DNA of 39,093 nucleotides from Candidatus Amphirhobacter heronislandensis. GTDB lineage: Bacteria; Pseudomonadota; Gammaproteobacteria; Tethybacterales; Tethybacteraceae. The position numbers and the translations under genes were made by a program. Below the pieces are notes generated by a model. That model did not search any database and was not told where the DNA came from. It was given only the letters and a program-made list of their open reading frames with translations. Shown here in pieces: positions 18,650-27,554 of the stretch. Each line of letters starts with the position of its first letter. Within the stretch, counting starts at the first letter, position 1. The stretch is taken from assembly GCA_001750625.1 (NCBI GenBank), contig MEIE01000010.1, positions 1 to 39,093 on the forward strand. Reading direction: 5' to 3'.

Positions 18650-19381
18650 ATGAAAAAAGGAAAGAGAAAACAGCCGTTGCCTAGGGCCAATCCTATCCAA
18701 GCAGATATAAACGCCGTGCACCTTCCTCTGGCTTTGGCACTGGCGTCAATGGGCAAGGAAAGAAAAATTCCTATGCCGATTAGAAAGCTTGAAAGGGCGC
18801 TGGACGCTATGGCAGCCACCGGGCGGCTGCCTCGCAAAAAGAGTGTGCATCTGGACTATGATGGGCTCGCTGCCTATATTCAAGTAATCCCTCCTGATGT
18901 TGAAATCATCCCTTCTTGGCAGCAATGGGTGCGGCAGATGAACAATGAGATTGGAGTGAAGCAGCGCGGCGATGTCAACCGCGTGGATCATTTCAAGACA
19001 AAAGGGAACGCTGTTTATATCGCTTTGGAAATGTCTGGTCGCAGATCTTCCCGTCGTCTTGCATGGAGCGAAGGGATGTCTGTGAAAAGCGGACAGACTA
19101 AAAAACTGCAGGGACAAGGGTCGCGCCCTTGCTATCTGCGGAGCAGCGGTTATCGTGGCAAAGCTTATCTGGCGGTGGCGGCCTGCTGGTGTGAGGAATC
19201 TGGCTTAGTGATGAAATCAATCCAGAACGCTTTGGGGCTTTCCTTAAACAAAAAAGCGACGACTGAAAAATCACCAGAGGATTTTGTTCGGGCTATAAGT
19301 AAGGCCTTTGTCGAAAATCATGGCCGCAATCCCGAATGGCTGATGACGGGAAGAAATATAAACCGGAGATTTCGCAAATAA
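18650..19381 (+). CDS. Orphan basic soluble protein
   Basis: ORF MKKGKRKQPLPRANPIQADIN...NPEWLMTGRNINRRFRK; GAGG ribosome binding site before ATG 18650; no family recognised. Confidence 0.6.
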   Translation: MKKGKRKQPLPRANPIQADINAVHLPLALALASMGKERKIPMPIRKLERALDAMAATGRLPRKKSVHLDYDGLAAYIQVIPPDVEIIPSWQQWVRQMNNEIGVKQRGDVNRVDHFKTKGNAVYIALEMSGRRSSRRLAWSEGMSVKSGQTKKLQGQGSRPCYLRSSGYRGKAYLAVAACWCEESGLVMKSIQNALGLSLNKKATTEKSPEDFVRAISKAFVENHGRNPEWLMTGRNINRRFRK

Positions 19382-19503
19382 TGTGGCTCTGTAGGCAGGT
19401 ACATAGTGCGCTATTTGGCGCAGAAACAACGAAAGAGCAAGGCCAAATAATATTAGAAGATTGTTCTTATCGGCCTAGCCACCGGCTATCCTGCAAAGCC
19501 ACA
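19382..19503. other. Long imperfect inverted repeat / foldable 122-nt element
   Basis: TGTGGCTCTGTAGG (19382-19395) pairs with CCTGCAAAGCCACA (19490-19503), 13 of 14 positions including one G-T; internal hairpins TGCGC-tatttg-GCGCA and TAGCC-acc-GGCTA; flanked by direct CGCAAAT copies (19373-19379, 19509-19515). Confidence 0.55.
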
Positions 19504-19520
19504 CATAGCGCAAATCATAG

Positions 19521-20204
19521 TTACTTTCCTGCCGGTACTAGCCGCCGTACCAGCGGCAGCAGCTCAGCGAAATCGTCGATGAGGTGGTCCGCTCCCAGCT
19601 CACGGGCATCCTCCCCCAGGTGGTAGCCGTAGCTGACCCCGATCATCCTCACCCCGGCCGCCCGCGCCGTCGCCACGTCCACCAGCGTGTCCCCGACGAA
19701 CAGCGCCTGGACCGGCGCCAGCCCCAGCCGCGCCAGGATGTCGTGGACCATCGCGGGATCGGGCTTGGCCTGCGGCTGCGAATCCCGGCAGCGGACGCAG
19801 GCGAAGTCGATGTCGCCCAAGAAGCACTCCAGCAGCGGCCGGGTGAACATCTCCAACTTGTTGGTCGCGATCGCCAGCTGCCAGCCCTCCTCCCGCAGAT
19901 CCCGCAGGGTCTCCGGGACCCCGTCATACAGGCTGTTTCTGCTCAAAAGCAGGTGCTTGTACTCGAGCTGGGCCCGCTTGAACAGCCGCTCGTGGTCCTC
20001 GGGGTCGGGCTCGCCGTCCATCTCGCCGGTAAGCACCCGCTTGGCGAAGCGCGACAGGCCCCCGCCCATGAAGCCGCGGGCAGCCTGCTCGTCGGCGGCC
20101 AGCTCCAGGCCCAGGCCCCGCGCGGCGGCCGCGACCGCGGCGTAAATCTCCGGATAGGTGTCGAACAGCGTGCCGTCGAGGTCGCAGATCAGCGCCTTAG
20201 CCAT
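19521..20204 (-). CDS. gph: HAD-superfamily phosphoglycolate phosphatase
   Basis: LICDLDGTLFDT, IATNK, FVGDTLVDVATARAAGV. Confidence 0.88.
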   Translation of the reverse strand: MAKALICDLDGTLFDTYPEIYAAVAAAARGLGLELAADEQAARGFMGGGLSRFAKRVLTGEMDGEPDPEDHERLFKRAQLEYKHLLLSRNSLYDGVPETLRDLREEGWQLAIATNKLEMFTRPLLECFLGDIDFACVRCRDSQPQAKPDPAMVHDILARLGLAPVQALFVGDTLVDVATARAAGVRMIGVSYGYHLGEDARELGADHLIDDFAELLPLVRRLVPAGK

Positions 20205-20843
20205 TGATGGCGTCCAGCAGCTTCTGGCGGTTCGCGGCGTAGTCCTCCGCCCCGAACCAGGCTGAGCCCGCAACGAAGGTGTCCGCGCCGGCGTCCGCGA
20301 GGCGCCGCGCCGTCGCCAGCGTCACCCCGCCGTCGACCTGCAGGCGCATGTCCAGCTCCTGCTTGGCGATCAGCTGGCTGGCGGCCGCGACCTTCGGGAT
20401 CACCCCCTCGATCAGCTGCTGGCCGCCGAAGCCCGGCTCCACCGTCATCAGCACCAGCATGTCGAGCTCGCCCATCATTGGCTCGGCCGCCGCCAGGCCC
20501 ACCGCCGGCGACAGGGCGTAGCCCGCCTGGGCGCCGGCCTCGTGGATGCGGCTGACGCATTCATGCGCCCGCCGGGTGGTCTCGGGATGGAAGCTGACCA
20601 GGTCGGCGCCGGCCGCGAGCATCGCGTCCAGGTGCCGCTCGGGCACTTGGCCTCGGGAGCGGTTTCCTTGACCAGCCGGACGACGTTGGCGCCGAAGCTC
20701 ACCGGCGGGACGAAGTTGCCGTCCATGACGTCGACGTGGAACCAGTCGATGCCGGCCTCAGCGCTGGCGGCAATCTCCTCGGCCAGCCGGCCGAGGTCGG
20801 CGGCCAGCAGGCTCGCGGCGATGATGCGTTCGTTAACCGGCAT
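20197..20843 (-). pseudogene. rpe: Ribulose-phosphate 3-epimerase, disrupted by deletion/frameshift near 20646
   Basis: N-terminal part (20843-20646: IAASLLAADLGRL, WFHVDVMDGNFVPPVSFG) and C-terminal part (from 20646: VPERHLDAMLAAGADLVSFHPE, TVEPGFGGQQ, LQVDGGV) are in different frames, and the DVHLMV segment between them is missing. Confidence 0.85.
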
Positions 20844-20958
20844 GGCGTGGCGGGGAGGCGTCGGGCGTATTCTAACTAATTGAAATTATACGCTTCTAGG
20901 CGCTTGCGGGCAGCGCAGGGCTGGAATTACTTGATTCATAGAGTAAGATTATTACATC

Positions 20959-22107
20959 ATGGTCTCGAAATTCAACCCATTTACGCCGGGCACCGGCCAT
21001 GTGCCGCCGCTGCTGGCGGGCCGGGCGGCGGAAGTCGAGCTGCTGACCAACACCCTTGGCCAGCTGCGGGGTCCTCGCGTCAGGAGAACGAAGCTGCTGG
21101 TGGACAAGCCCCTTCCGCCCATCAGAATCTGCGGGCCGCGCGGCGTGGGGAAAACAACCCTGCTGAGCTGGCTGAACCGGCAGCCCCAATTCAGAGACAT
21201 CCGCATTATCTGGCACGCTTATCTCAGCAAGGCTCGCCCTACGGATGTGCCGCTGCGGTCGCTTCTGTTCAACATGTTCAGGGAGCTGAGCGCGCTGGAG
21301 CGCTTCATGGGATCCAAGGCCCTGCGAGCAGTGACAATCAGCATGGAAAATGGGGAAGCCAATCTTGCGTACGAAAGAATGGCCGAGTTCATGGCTGCCA
21401 AAGGGCCTCTGCTGATGGCTTTTGACGAAATCCCTCATTTCGACCTTGATTCCCTCGCTGCGATTCTGAGGACCAACCAAAGGCTGATTGAGGAAGGCTA
21501 CCCGCTGGCGATGCTTCTGATTGGAACGCCTGGGCTGGACGCCCATCTGCGCAAAGCAGACGCTTCTTTCATAGATCGCAGCACGGGCATGTACATCAAC
21601 CTGATTAGCGACGAAGCAACGCGGGATGCCATGCGGGTGCCGCTCGAGCAGGAAGGCTTTGCGGTGCAGCCTGACGCCTTAGAGGCAATGGCGGCGCAGG
21701 CGGACAACTATCCTTACTTCACCCAGGTGGTGGGAGCAGCGGTCTGGGACGCGATGAGGAAATCCGGCCACAAGAAGGTTGATGTCGGAATTGTGGAACA
21801 AAGCGCTGAAAAGGCAGAGAGCAGGCAAAATGAACTGCACTACGACTCCTACGGAATGCTGGTCGACAACGGATTGCTGTATCACTCACGGCGGGTCATG
21901 GACTTGCTGGAAAGCAGCGGCGGCTCAGCCAGCCCTGAAGTGGTCTTCAATCTCTTGGCCGAACACTGCACTGAGGAGGACGAAGGCGGCCCTGAGGCAA
22001 TCCTCGACGGCCTGCAGCTGGACGGCTTGATATGGACTGTGGACGGTGTGACAAGGACGGGCCGGCCGTCTCTTTTCAGATATTGCCAAGAACAGCGGTT
22101 GGACTAA
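20959..22107 (+). CDS. AAA+/STAND-type ATPase of the NPFxPxxGxxPPxLAGR class
   Basis: NPFTPGTGHVPPLLAGR leader, Walker A GPRGVGKTTLL, Walker B LLMAFDE, sensor-like LLIGTPGL. Confidence 0.8.
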   Translation: MVSKFNPFTPGTGHVPPLLAGRAAEVELLTNTLGQLRGPRVRRTKLLVDKPLPPIRICGPRGVGKTTLLSWLNRQPQFRDIRIIWHAYLSKARPTDVPLRSLLFNMFRELSALERFMGSKALRAVTISMENGEANLAYERMAEFMAAKGPLLMAFDEIPHFDLDSLAAILRTNQRLIEEGYPLAMLLIGTPGLDAHLRKADASFIDRSTGMYINLISDEATRDAMRVPLEQEGFAVQPDALEAMAAQADNYPYFTQVVGAAVWDAMRKSGHKKVDVGIVEQSAEKAESRQNELHYDSYGMLVDNGLLYHSRRVMDLLESSGGSASPEVVFNLLAEHCTEEDEGGPEAILDGLQLDGLIWTVDGVTRTGRPSLFRYCQEQRLD

Positions 22108-22119
22108 GGAGCGCCGCGG

Positions 22120-23394
22120 CTAGTCGGCCGCCGCCTCGTCGAGGCTGCGCAGGAACTCCAGCCGCCGCCCCACCCGCTCCTCGAAGCCCTGCGCCGTGGG
22201 CTTATAGGCGTCCAGCGGCCCCACGCCCTCGGGCAGGTAGGTGGCGTTCGCCGCGTAGTGATGCGGCTCGTCGTGGGCGTAGCGATACTCCTTGCCGTAG
22301 CCCAGCTCCTTCATCAGCTCGGTCGGAGCGTTGCGCAGATGCGGCGGGACCTCGGCCGAGGATCCCTTCGCGACCAGCTTGGAGACCTTGCCGAAGGCGT
22401 TGTAAATCGCGTTGCTCTTGGGCGCCACCGCCAGGTAGACCGCCGCCATCGCGATGCCGAGCTCGCCCTCCGGCGAGCCGAGGATGCGATACTGCCGGTC
22501 GGCGTTCAGCGCCACCGTCAGGGCGTTGACGTCGGCCAGGCCCACGTCCTCGGTCGCGATGCGGATCAGCCGCCGCGTCACGTAGCGCGGCTCGGTGCCG
22601 CCGTCGAGCAGCCGGCACAGCCAGTACAGGCAGCCGTCGACGCTCGAGCCCCGGATCGACTTGATCAGAGCCGAGATCTGGTCGTAATAGGAGTCGCCGC
22701 CCTTGTCGTGGCGCCGCAGCACCGCCCGCCGCAGGTCCTTGACGCTGGATTCGTCCAGCTTCGGGCCCTTCTTCGCCAGCAGCTCGATGACGTTCAGCAA
22801 TTGCCGCGCGTCGCCGTCGGCGTAGGCGGTCAGCAGCTCCAGCAGCTTGGGCGCGATGCTCAGCCCCTTGACCTCGCTGATGCGGGCCGCCAGCGCCGCC
22901 AGGTCCGCGTCCCCCAGCGGCCGCAGCTGGTAGACCGTCACCCGCGACAGCAGCGCCGAGTTGATCTCGAAGGACGGGTTTTCGGTGGTCGCGCCGATGA
23001 AGGTGAACACCCCCTGCTCCACCGCCGGCAGGAAGTAGTCCTGCTGCGCCTTGTTGAAGCGGTGGACCTCGTCGACGAAGATCACCATCTCCTGGCCCAG
23101 GTTGCTCAGGCTCTCGGCCTCGGCGATGCGCTCCTTGACCTCCTTGATGCCGGCCACCACCGGCGACAGCGAGGCGAAGCGCGCGCCGCTGCGCGTCGCC
23201 AGCAGCCGCGCCAGGGTGGTCTTGCCGCAGCCCGGCGGCCCCCACAGCAGCATCGAGTGCAGCCCCTCCTCCAACAGCGGGCTGCCCTCGCCGAGCAGGT
23301 GGCGCTGGCCGACGAAGTCCTCGAGGCGCTGCGGGCGCAGCTCCTCGGCCCACGGCGGCTGCCGGCCGCCCTCAGTCGATGATTTCGACGCCAT
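22120..23394 (-). CDS. rarA: Replication-associated recombination protein A (RarA/MgsA)
   Basis: RPQRLEDFVGQRHLLGEGSPL, WGPPGCGKTTLARLLA, FVDEVHRFNKAQQDYFLPAVEQG, IGATTENPSFEIN. Confidence 0.96.
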   Translation of the reverse strand: MASKSSTEGGRQPPWAEELRPQRLEDFVGQRHLLGEGSPLLEEGLHSMLLWGPPGCGKTTLARLLATRSGARFASLSPVVAGIKEVKERIAEAESLSNLGQEMVIFVDEVHRFNKAQQDYFLPAVEQGVFTFIGATTENPSFEINSALLSRVTVYQLRPLGDADLAALAARISEVKGLSIAPKLLELLTAYADGDARQLLNVIELLAKKGPKLDESSVKDLRRAVLRRHDKGGDSYYDQISALIKSIRGSSVDGCLYWLCRLLDGGTEPRYVTRRLIRIATEDVGLADVNALTVALNADRQYRILGSPEGELGIAMAAVYLAVAPKSNAIYNAFGKVSKLVAKGSSAEVPPHLRNAPTELMKELGYGKEYRYAHDEPHHYAANATYLPEGVGPLDAYKPTAQGFEERVGRRLEFLRSLDEAAAD

Positions 23395-23980
23395 CGGGCG
23401 GCTCGAAGGCGAACAGCGCCGGCCCCACCGCCGCGCCGTTCGCGGCGAAGTGGGCCTCGATCCGGTTGCCGAGCAGGTCGTCGATCCGCGTCTTGACCAT
23501 GCGGCCCTCGCCGTCAAAGCCCAGCGCCGCGAGCTCGAAGCCCGCCGCCGCCGGCTCCGGCGGCGTCAGCAGCAGCCAGCGCAGGCCGTCGGCCCCGCCT
23601 TCCTGCGCGGCCAGCCCGAAGCGCTCCGCCACTCCGTCGCCGGCGAGCACGTCGAGCAGGCCGCGGCCCTCGCGCAGCTCGGCCTGCGGCGTGAGCACCG
23701 CCTGCGCCAGCTCGGCGTCGTAGACCCACACCGCGGCGCCGTCGCCCACCACCAGCAGCGGCGCCGGCGCGGCGTACTCCAGCCGGAAGCGGTCCGGGCG
23801 CTGGTAGGCCAGCGTCCCCTTCGAGTCCGCGACCTTGCCCCGCGGGCTGGTGACCTGCTGGACGAAATCCCAGGAGCCGGCGTCCGCCGCGTCCAGCAGC
23901 GCGGCCAGCTCGGCCGCCAATTCGGCCCGCGCGCCCGCCGCGGCCAGCAGCAGCGCCGCCGCCAGCGGCGCTAGCCGCAT
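23372..23980 (-). CDS. lolA: Outer-membrane lipoprotein carrier protein LolA
   Basis: Signal peptide, GTLAYQRPDRFRLEYAAP, WVYDAELAQAVL; linked to rarA. Confidence 0.87.
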   Translation of the reverse strand: MRLAPLAAALLLAAAGARAELAAELAALLDAADAGSWDFVQQVTSPRGKVADSKGTLAYQRPDRFRLEYAAPAPLLVVGDGAAVWVYDAELAQAVLTPQAELREGRGLLDVLAGDGVAERFGLAAQEGGADGLRWLLLTPPEPAAAGFELAALGFDGEGRMVKTRIDDLLGNRIEAHFAANGAAVGPALFAFEPPDGVEIID

Positions 23981-24441
23981 CGCTCGTTGCGGCAGTCGGC
24001 GATGATGTACAAGGACTGTTCGGCGGCGGCGAACTTCGAGTTCCGCGCCACCGTGCTGCGGATGGACGCGAACTCCGGCAGGTCGCCGATGCTCTCGGTC
24101 TTGCCGCAGCGCGAGCAGACCACCTGGCCGCCGCCGGCCGCCGCCGGCGGCGCCGGGGCGTACTGGGCCGAATCGCTGCCGACGCGCGGCTGCCGGCGCG
24201 CGACGCCGGCGTCCTCGAGCACCGCCAGCGCCCGATACACCGTCGCGAGCCCCACGGTGGAATCGGTCCGACTCAGGCGCCGGTGGATTTCCTTGACCCC
24301 GACCGGCTGCGCGGCCGCGGCGATGATGCGCGCCACCGCCATGCGCCGCTTGGTCGCCCGCAGGCCCTTGGCGGCCAGCATTTCCCGCACCTGGGCCTCG
24401 GCCAGCGGCTGCTCCTTTCTGGCTAGCGTTCTAGATCTCAT
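23971..24441 (-). CDS. Fur-family metalloregulator
   Basis: LRATKRRMAVARII, STVGLATVYRALAVLEDAGV winged helix, CSRCGK and CRNERC zinc-binding pairs; exact start uncertain. Confidence 0.85.
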   Translation of the reverse strand: MRSRTLARKEQPLAEAQVREMLAAKGLRATKRRMAVARIIAAAAQPVGVKEIHRRLSRTDSTVGLATVYRALAVLEDAGVARRQPRVGSDSAQYAPAPPAAAGGGQVVCSRCGKTESIGDLPEFASIRSTVARNSKFAAAEQSLYIIADCRNERCG

Positions 24442-24472
24442 TTACCCGTTTCTTCTTCACTATTATCTTAAC

Positions 24473-25426
24473 CTAAACTGCAAATTGCAATGCAAAGACA
24501 GCCCCGCCAGCTCCCAGCATAACCAGAATGCGCTCCCAAATCGGATTCTCCTTTTTGGGAAACAGGCCGAAAAATATCCATGCGACAACAGAAAAAAAGA
24601 AAAGTAGCGCGGCGCCTATGTAAATTTGCTTTTCGTGTCCAGCATAAATGATTGCCGTATATGTCTTCACAGTCCAATTTGTGAGAATCACCAGAATGGC
24701 TAGCCGCAAGAGTAAGTATTGCCAGAACTTAAATCTGCTCTTTTGGAAAAGAGCGGTCGAAAGCATTAGCCAAAAAGCAACGCCGATTAAGCTGAACAGC
24801 ACCCACACGAAATACGGATATACTTCGTCATCTACATAGAGCAAAAGATAAAACTTTGACAGCATCCATAGGGTCATTATCATAAATAAAATAACTCTGT
24901 CGGCAATGGCAAGCAAGAGAAAAGCAACGATTACAGTTGTCCACAGGGGCTTGATGCCTAACATGAGCGTCGCCAAAGAGATTATCATGGCTGCCATGAA
25001 TGCCCATGTCACGAAACTGCTCACCCCTGCCCGAAGTTCATAATGAGGAATTTTTCTCACCGCCTCCAGCACGATGTCGCTCAGCAAAGCTGCAGTGATT
25101 CCTTGTAAGATTGCTTGAAGCCCAGCATCCAGGCTCAGGCCAGACGGATGCAGATAATAGTAGCAAAGAAGCAGAAAAGGAATGTAGACGAGGATTTTCA
25201 CCGGCAAGCGCTCAAAACGCATTGCAGTCGCAATCGAAGTTTTGAACTCCCTGTGTATCCCGTCTTCGCTAAGATACTGCTCGGATTCGCCGAAGCTGCT
25301 TCGACTTTCTAGTGGCTGCTCGGATTCGCTGAAACCGCTCCGGCTTTTTAGTAGATCCAAGCCGATTGACAGTCTGGCCGCCTTGCGATTCGACGTTTTA
25401 GCCGGGCCGGATTCTTCCTTTTCCAC
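24473..25426 (-). CDS. Multi-TM membrane protein, J-domain-less paralog of the neighbouring DnaJ-TM protein
   Basis: Shares FERLPVKILVYIPFLLLCYYYLHPSGL and C-terminal PIWERILVMLGAGGAVFALQFAV with the 25439-26248 product; AT-rich. Confidence 0.75.
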   Translation of the reverse strand: MEKEESGPAKTSNRKAARLSIGLDLLKSRSGFSESEQPLESRSSFGESEQYLSEDGIHREFKTSIATAMRFERLPVKILVYIPFLLLCYYYLHPSGLSLDAGLQAILQGITAALLSDIVLEAVRKIPHYELRAGVSSFVTWAFMAAMIISLATLMLGIKPLWTTVIVAFLLLAIADRVILFMIMTLWMLSKFYLLLYVDDEVYPYFVWVLFSLIGVAFWLMLSTALFQKSRFKFWQYLLLRLAILVILTNWTVKTYTAIIYAGHEKQIYIGAALLFFFSVVAWIFFGLFPKKENPIWERILVMLGAGGAVFALQFAV

Positions 25427-25438
25427 GGCTGTCCTAGC

Positions 25439-26248
25439 CTACAGGACGAACTGCATGGTGTAGAGCACGCCGCCGACGCCCACCCACACCAACAGGGGCT
25501 CCCAGAGCGGGTCGTATTTTTGGAACATGAAGCAGAACACCACCCAGGCGTAGACCGCGACCACGCTCAGCAGCAGCGACAGGGCGTACATGTACTCCTC
25601 GTCGGCCTTGATCACCCCGAACGAGGTCAGGATGCCGATCGCCATCGCCCCCAGCAGCCCCAGCAGCACGAAGTTGTTGACGCGGCTGCGCAGCGTGTAG
25701 CGCGTGGTCTCGCGCGCCATCTCGACGATGGTGTCGGTCGCGAACGCCGCCAGCGCCCCCTGCCACAGCGCCCGCAGCACCGTCGGCGGCTCGATGCCGG
25801 CCGGATGCAGGAAGTTGTAGCAGACCAGCAGGAAGGGGACGTAGACGAACATCTTCAGCGGCATGCGCTCGAGCCGCAGCGCGATCACCGCCGCGAGCTT
25901 GAACTCCATCCACAGCGCCCGCGGCCGCTTGTTGCGGAAGGAGGCCGCCGCCGCGTGGAACTCCTCGGCGGTCTGCGGGCCGGCGTATTTGCCGCCGGGC
26001 TCGGCGGCGGCGGCGTAGGCGCTGTACAAGGTCACGATGTCGCGCACCCGGGCGCGGCTGTTCTCGCTCTTGAGCAGCTGGTACGAGGCCTGCACCCGCT
26101 TGAACTCCTCTTCGGCGCCGCCGCTGGGGTTGCGGTCCGGATGCAGCTTCATCGCCAGGCGCCGGTACGCCTTGCGGACTTCGTCGTCGCTGCAGTGGAG
26201 GTCCACGCCGAGGACCTCGAAAGGCGAATTGCCGGGCTTGATCCGCAT
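25439..26248 (-). CDS. DnaJ-domain protein with C-terminal transmembrane segments
   Basis: J domain SPFEVLGVDLHCSDDEVRKAYRRLAMKLHPDRNPSGG with HPD, then several hydrophobic segments. Confidence 0.85.
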   Translation of the reverse strand: MRIKPGNSPFEVLGVDLHCSDDEVRKAYRRLAMKLHPDRNPSGGAEEEFKRVQASYQLLKSENSRARVRDIVTLYSAYAAAAEPGGKYAGPQTAEEFHAAAASFRNKRPRALWMEFKLAAVIALRLERMPLKMFVYVPFLLVCYNFLHPAGIEPPTVLRALWQGALAAFATDTIVEMARETTRYTLRSRVNNFVLLGLLGAMAIGILTSFGVIKADEEYMYALSLLLSVVAVYAWVVFCFMFQKYDPLWEPLLVWVGVGGVLYTMQFVL

Positions 26249-26284
26249 CGCCGCTGCTCCGCCGGCTCGCTGCGCCTGTCCTCC

Positions 26285-27520
26285 CTACAGGTCCAGCAGC
26301 ATCCGCGCCGGATCCTCGAGCGCGTTCTTGACCGCCACCAAAAACAGCACCGCGTCGCGGCCGTCGATGAGGCGGTGGTCGTAGGACAGCGCCAGGTAGT
26401 TCATCGGCCGGATCACGACCTGGCCGTCGACCGCCACCGGCCGCTCCTTGGTCGCGTGCACGCCTAAGATCGCGCTTTGCGGCGGATTGATGATCGGCGT
26501 CGACAGCATCGAGCCGAAGACCCCGCCGTTGGTGATCGTGAAGGTCCCGCCGGTGAGCTCCTCGACGCCCAGCGCGCCGCTTTGGGCCCGCGCGCCGAAG
26601 TCGGCGATCGCGCCCTCGACCCCGGCCATGCCCATCGCCTCGGCGTTGCGCAGCACCGGCACCACCAGCCCCCGCGGGCTGCCGACCGCGATGCCGATGT
26701 CGCAGTAGTCGTGGTGGACGATCTCGTCGCCGTCGATGCCGGCGTTGACGATCGGATGCTGGCGCAGGGCCGCGACCGCGGCCTTGACGAAGAAGGACAT
26801 GAAGCCCAGCTTGACGCCGTGGACCTTCTCGAACTGCTCGCGGTGCTTTTGCCGCAGGCTAATCACCGCCGACATGTCGACCTCGTTGAAGGTCGTCAGG
26901 ATCGCCGCCTCCTGCTGCGACTGCAGCAGCCGCTGCGCGACCCGCGAGCGCAGCTTGCTCATCTTCTCCCGGCGCTCGCCGCGGCTGCCGACCGGCGGCG
27001 GCGGGGGCGCGGCGGCAGGAGCCGCTGCGGGCGCTGGTGCTGCGGCGGGCGCGGCAGGAGCCGAGGCCGCCTCTTCGACGTCGCCGCGGGTGATGCGGCC
27101 GTTGCGGCCAGATCCCTTGACGGTGGCGATGTCCACGCCGAGCTCGGCCGCGATGCGGCGGGCCGCCGGCGACGCGGCTATTTCTTCGGCGGGCGCCGCG
27201 GGGGCCGCGGCGGGAGCCGCTGGCGCGGCGGCCGCGGGAGCCGCTGCTTCAGCGGCGGGCGCAGCGGGAGCCGCCGCCGGCGCGCCGCCCGCCTCGAGCC
27301 GGCCGATGACCTCGCCGCTGGCGACGTCGGCGCCCGCGTCCTTGATGATCTCGGTGAGGACGCCGTCCACCGGCGCCGGGATCTCCAGCATCACCTTGTC
27401 GGTCTCGACCGCCACCAGCGTCTGTCCCGCCTGCGCGTGCTCGCCGACCTTCACCGCCCACGAGTCGATGGAGGCCTCCGAGACCGATTCGGCGAGTTCC
27501 GGTACTTTGACGTCGGTCAT
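26285..27520 (-). CDS. sucB: 2-oxoglutarate dehydrogenase E2 (dihydrolipoyl succinyltransferase)
   Basis: Lipoyl domain ETDKV, peripheral-subunit-binding domain, catalytic [13 protein letters not shown]. Confidence 0.95.
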   Translation of the reverse strand: MTDVKVPELAESVSEASIDSWAVKVGEHAQAGQTLVAVETDKVMLEIPAPVDGVLTEIIKDAGADVASGEVIGRLEAGGAPAAAPAAPAAEAAAPAAAAPAAPAAAPAAPAEEIAASPAARRIAAELGVDIATVKGSGRNGRITRGDVEEAASAPAAPAAAPAPAAAPAAAPPPPPVGSRGERREKMSKLRSRVAQRLLQSQQEAAILTTFNEVDMSAVISLRQKHREQFEKVHGVKLGFMSFFVKAAVAALRQHPIVNAGIDGDEIVHHDYCDIGIAVGSPRGLVVPVLRNAEAMGMAGVEGAIADFGARAQSGALGVEELTGGTFTITNGGVFGSMLSTPIINPPQSAILGVHATKERPVAVDGQVVIRPMNYLALSYDHRLIDGRDAVLFLVAVKNALEDPARMLLDL

Positions 27521-27554
27521 GATGCTGCGCTCCCTCTCGGCTTTCGGTCCCGTT

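Noticed and set aside
19320-19381. Phage CI-like repressor identity for the 18650-19381 gene based on NPEWLMTG
   Set aside because: Only a short C-terminal similarity; no helix-turn-helix preceding it and wrong domain position.
19382-19503. Integron attC site
   Set aside because: Position and foldability fit, but GTTRRRY and RYYYAAC core boxes are missing and no integrase gene is present.
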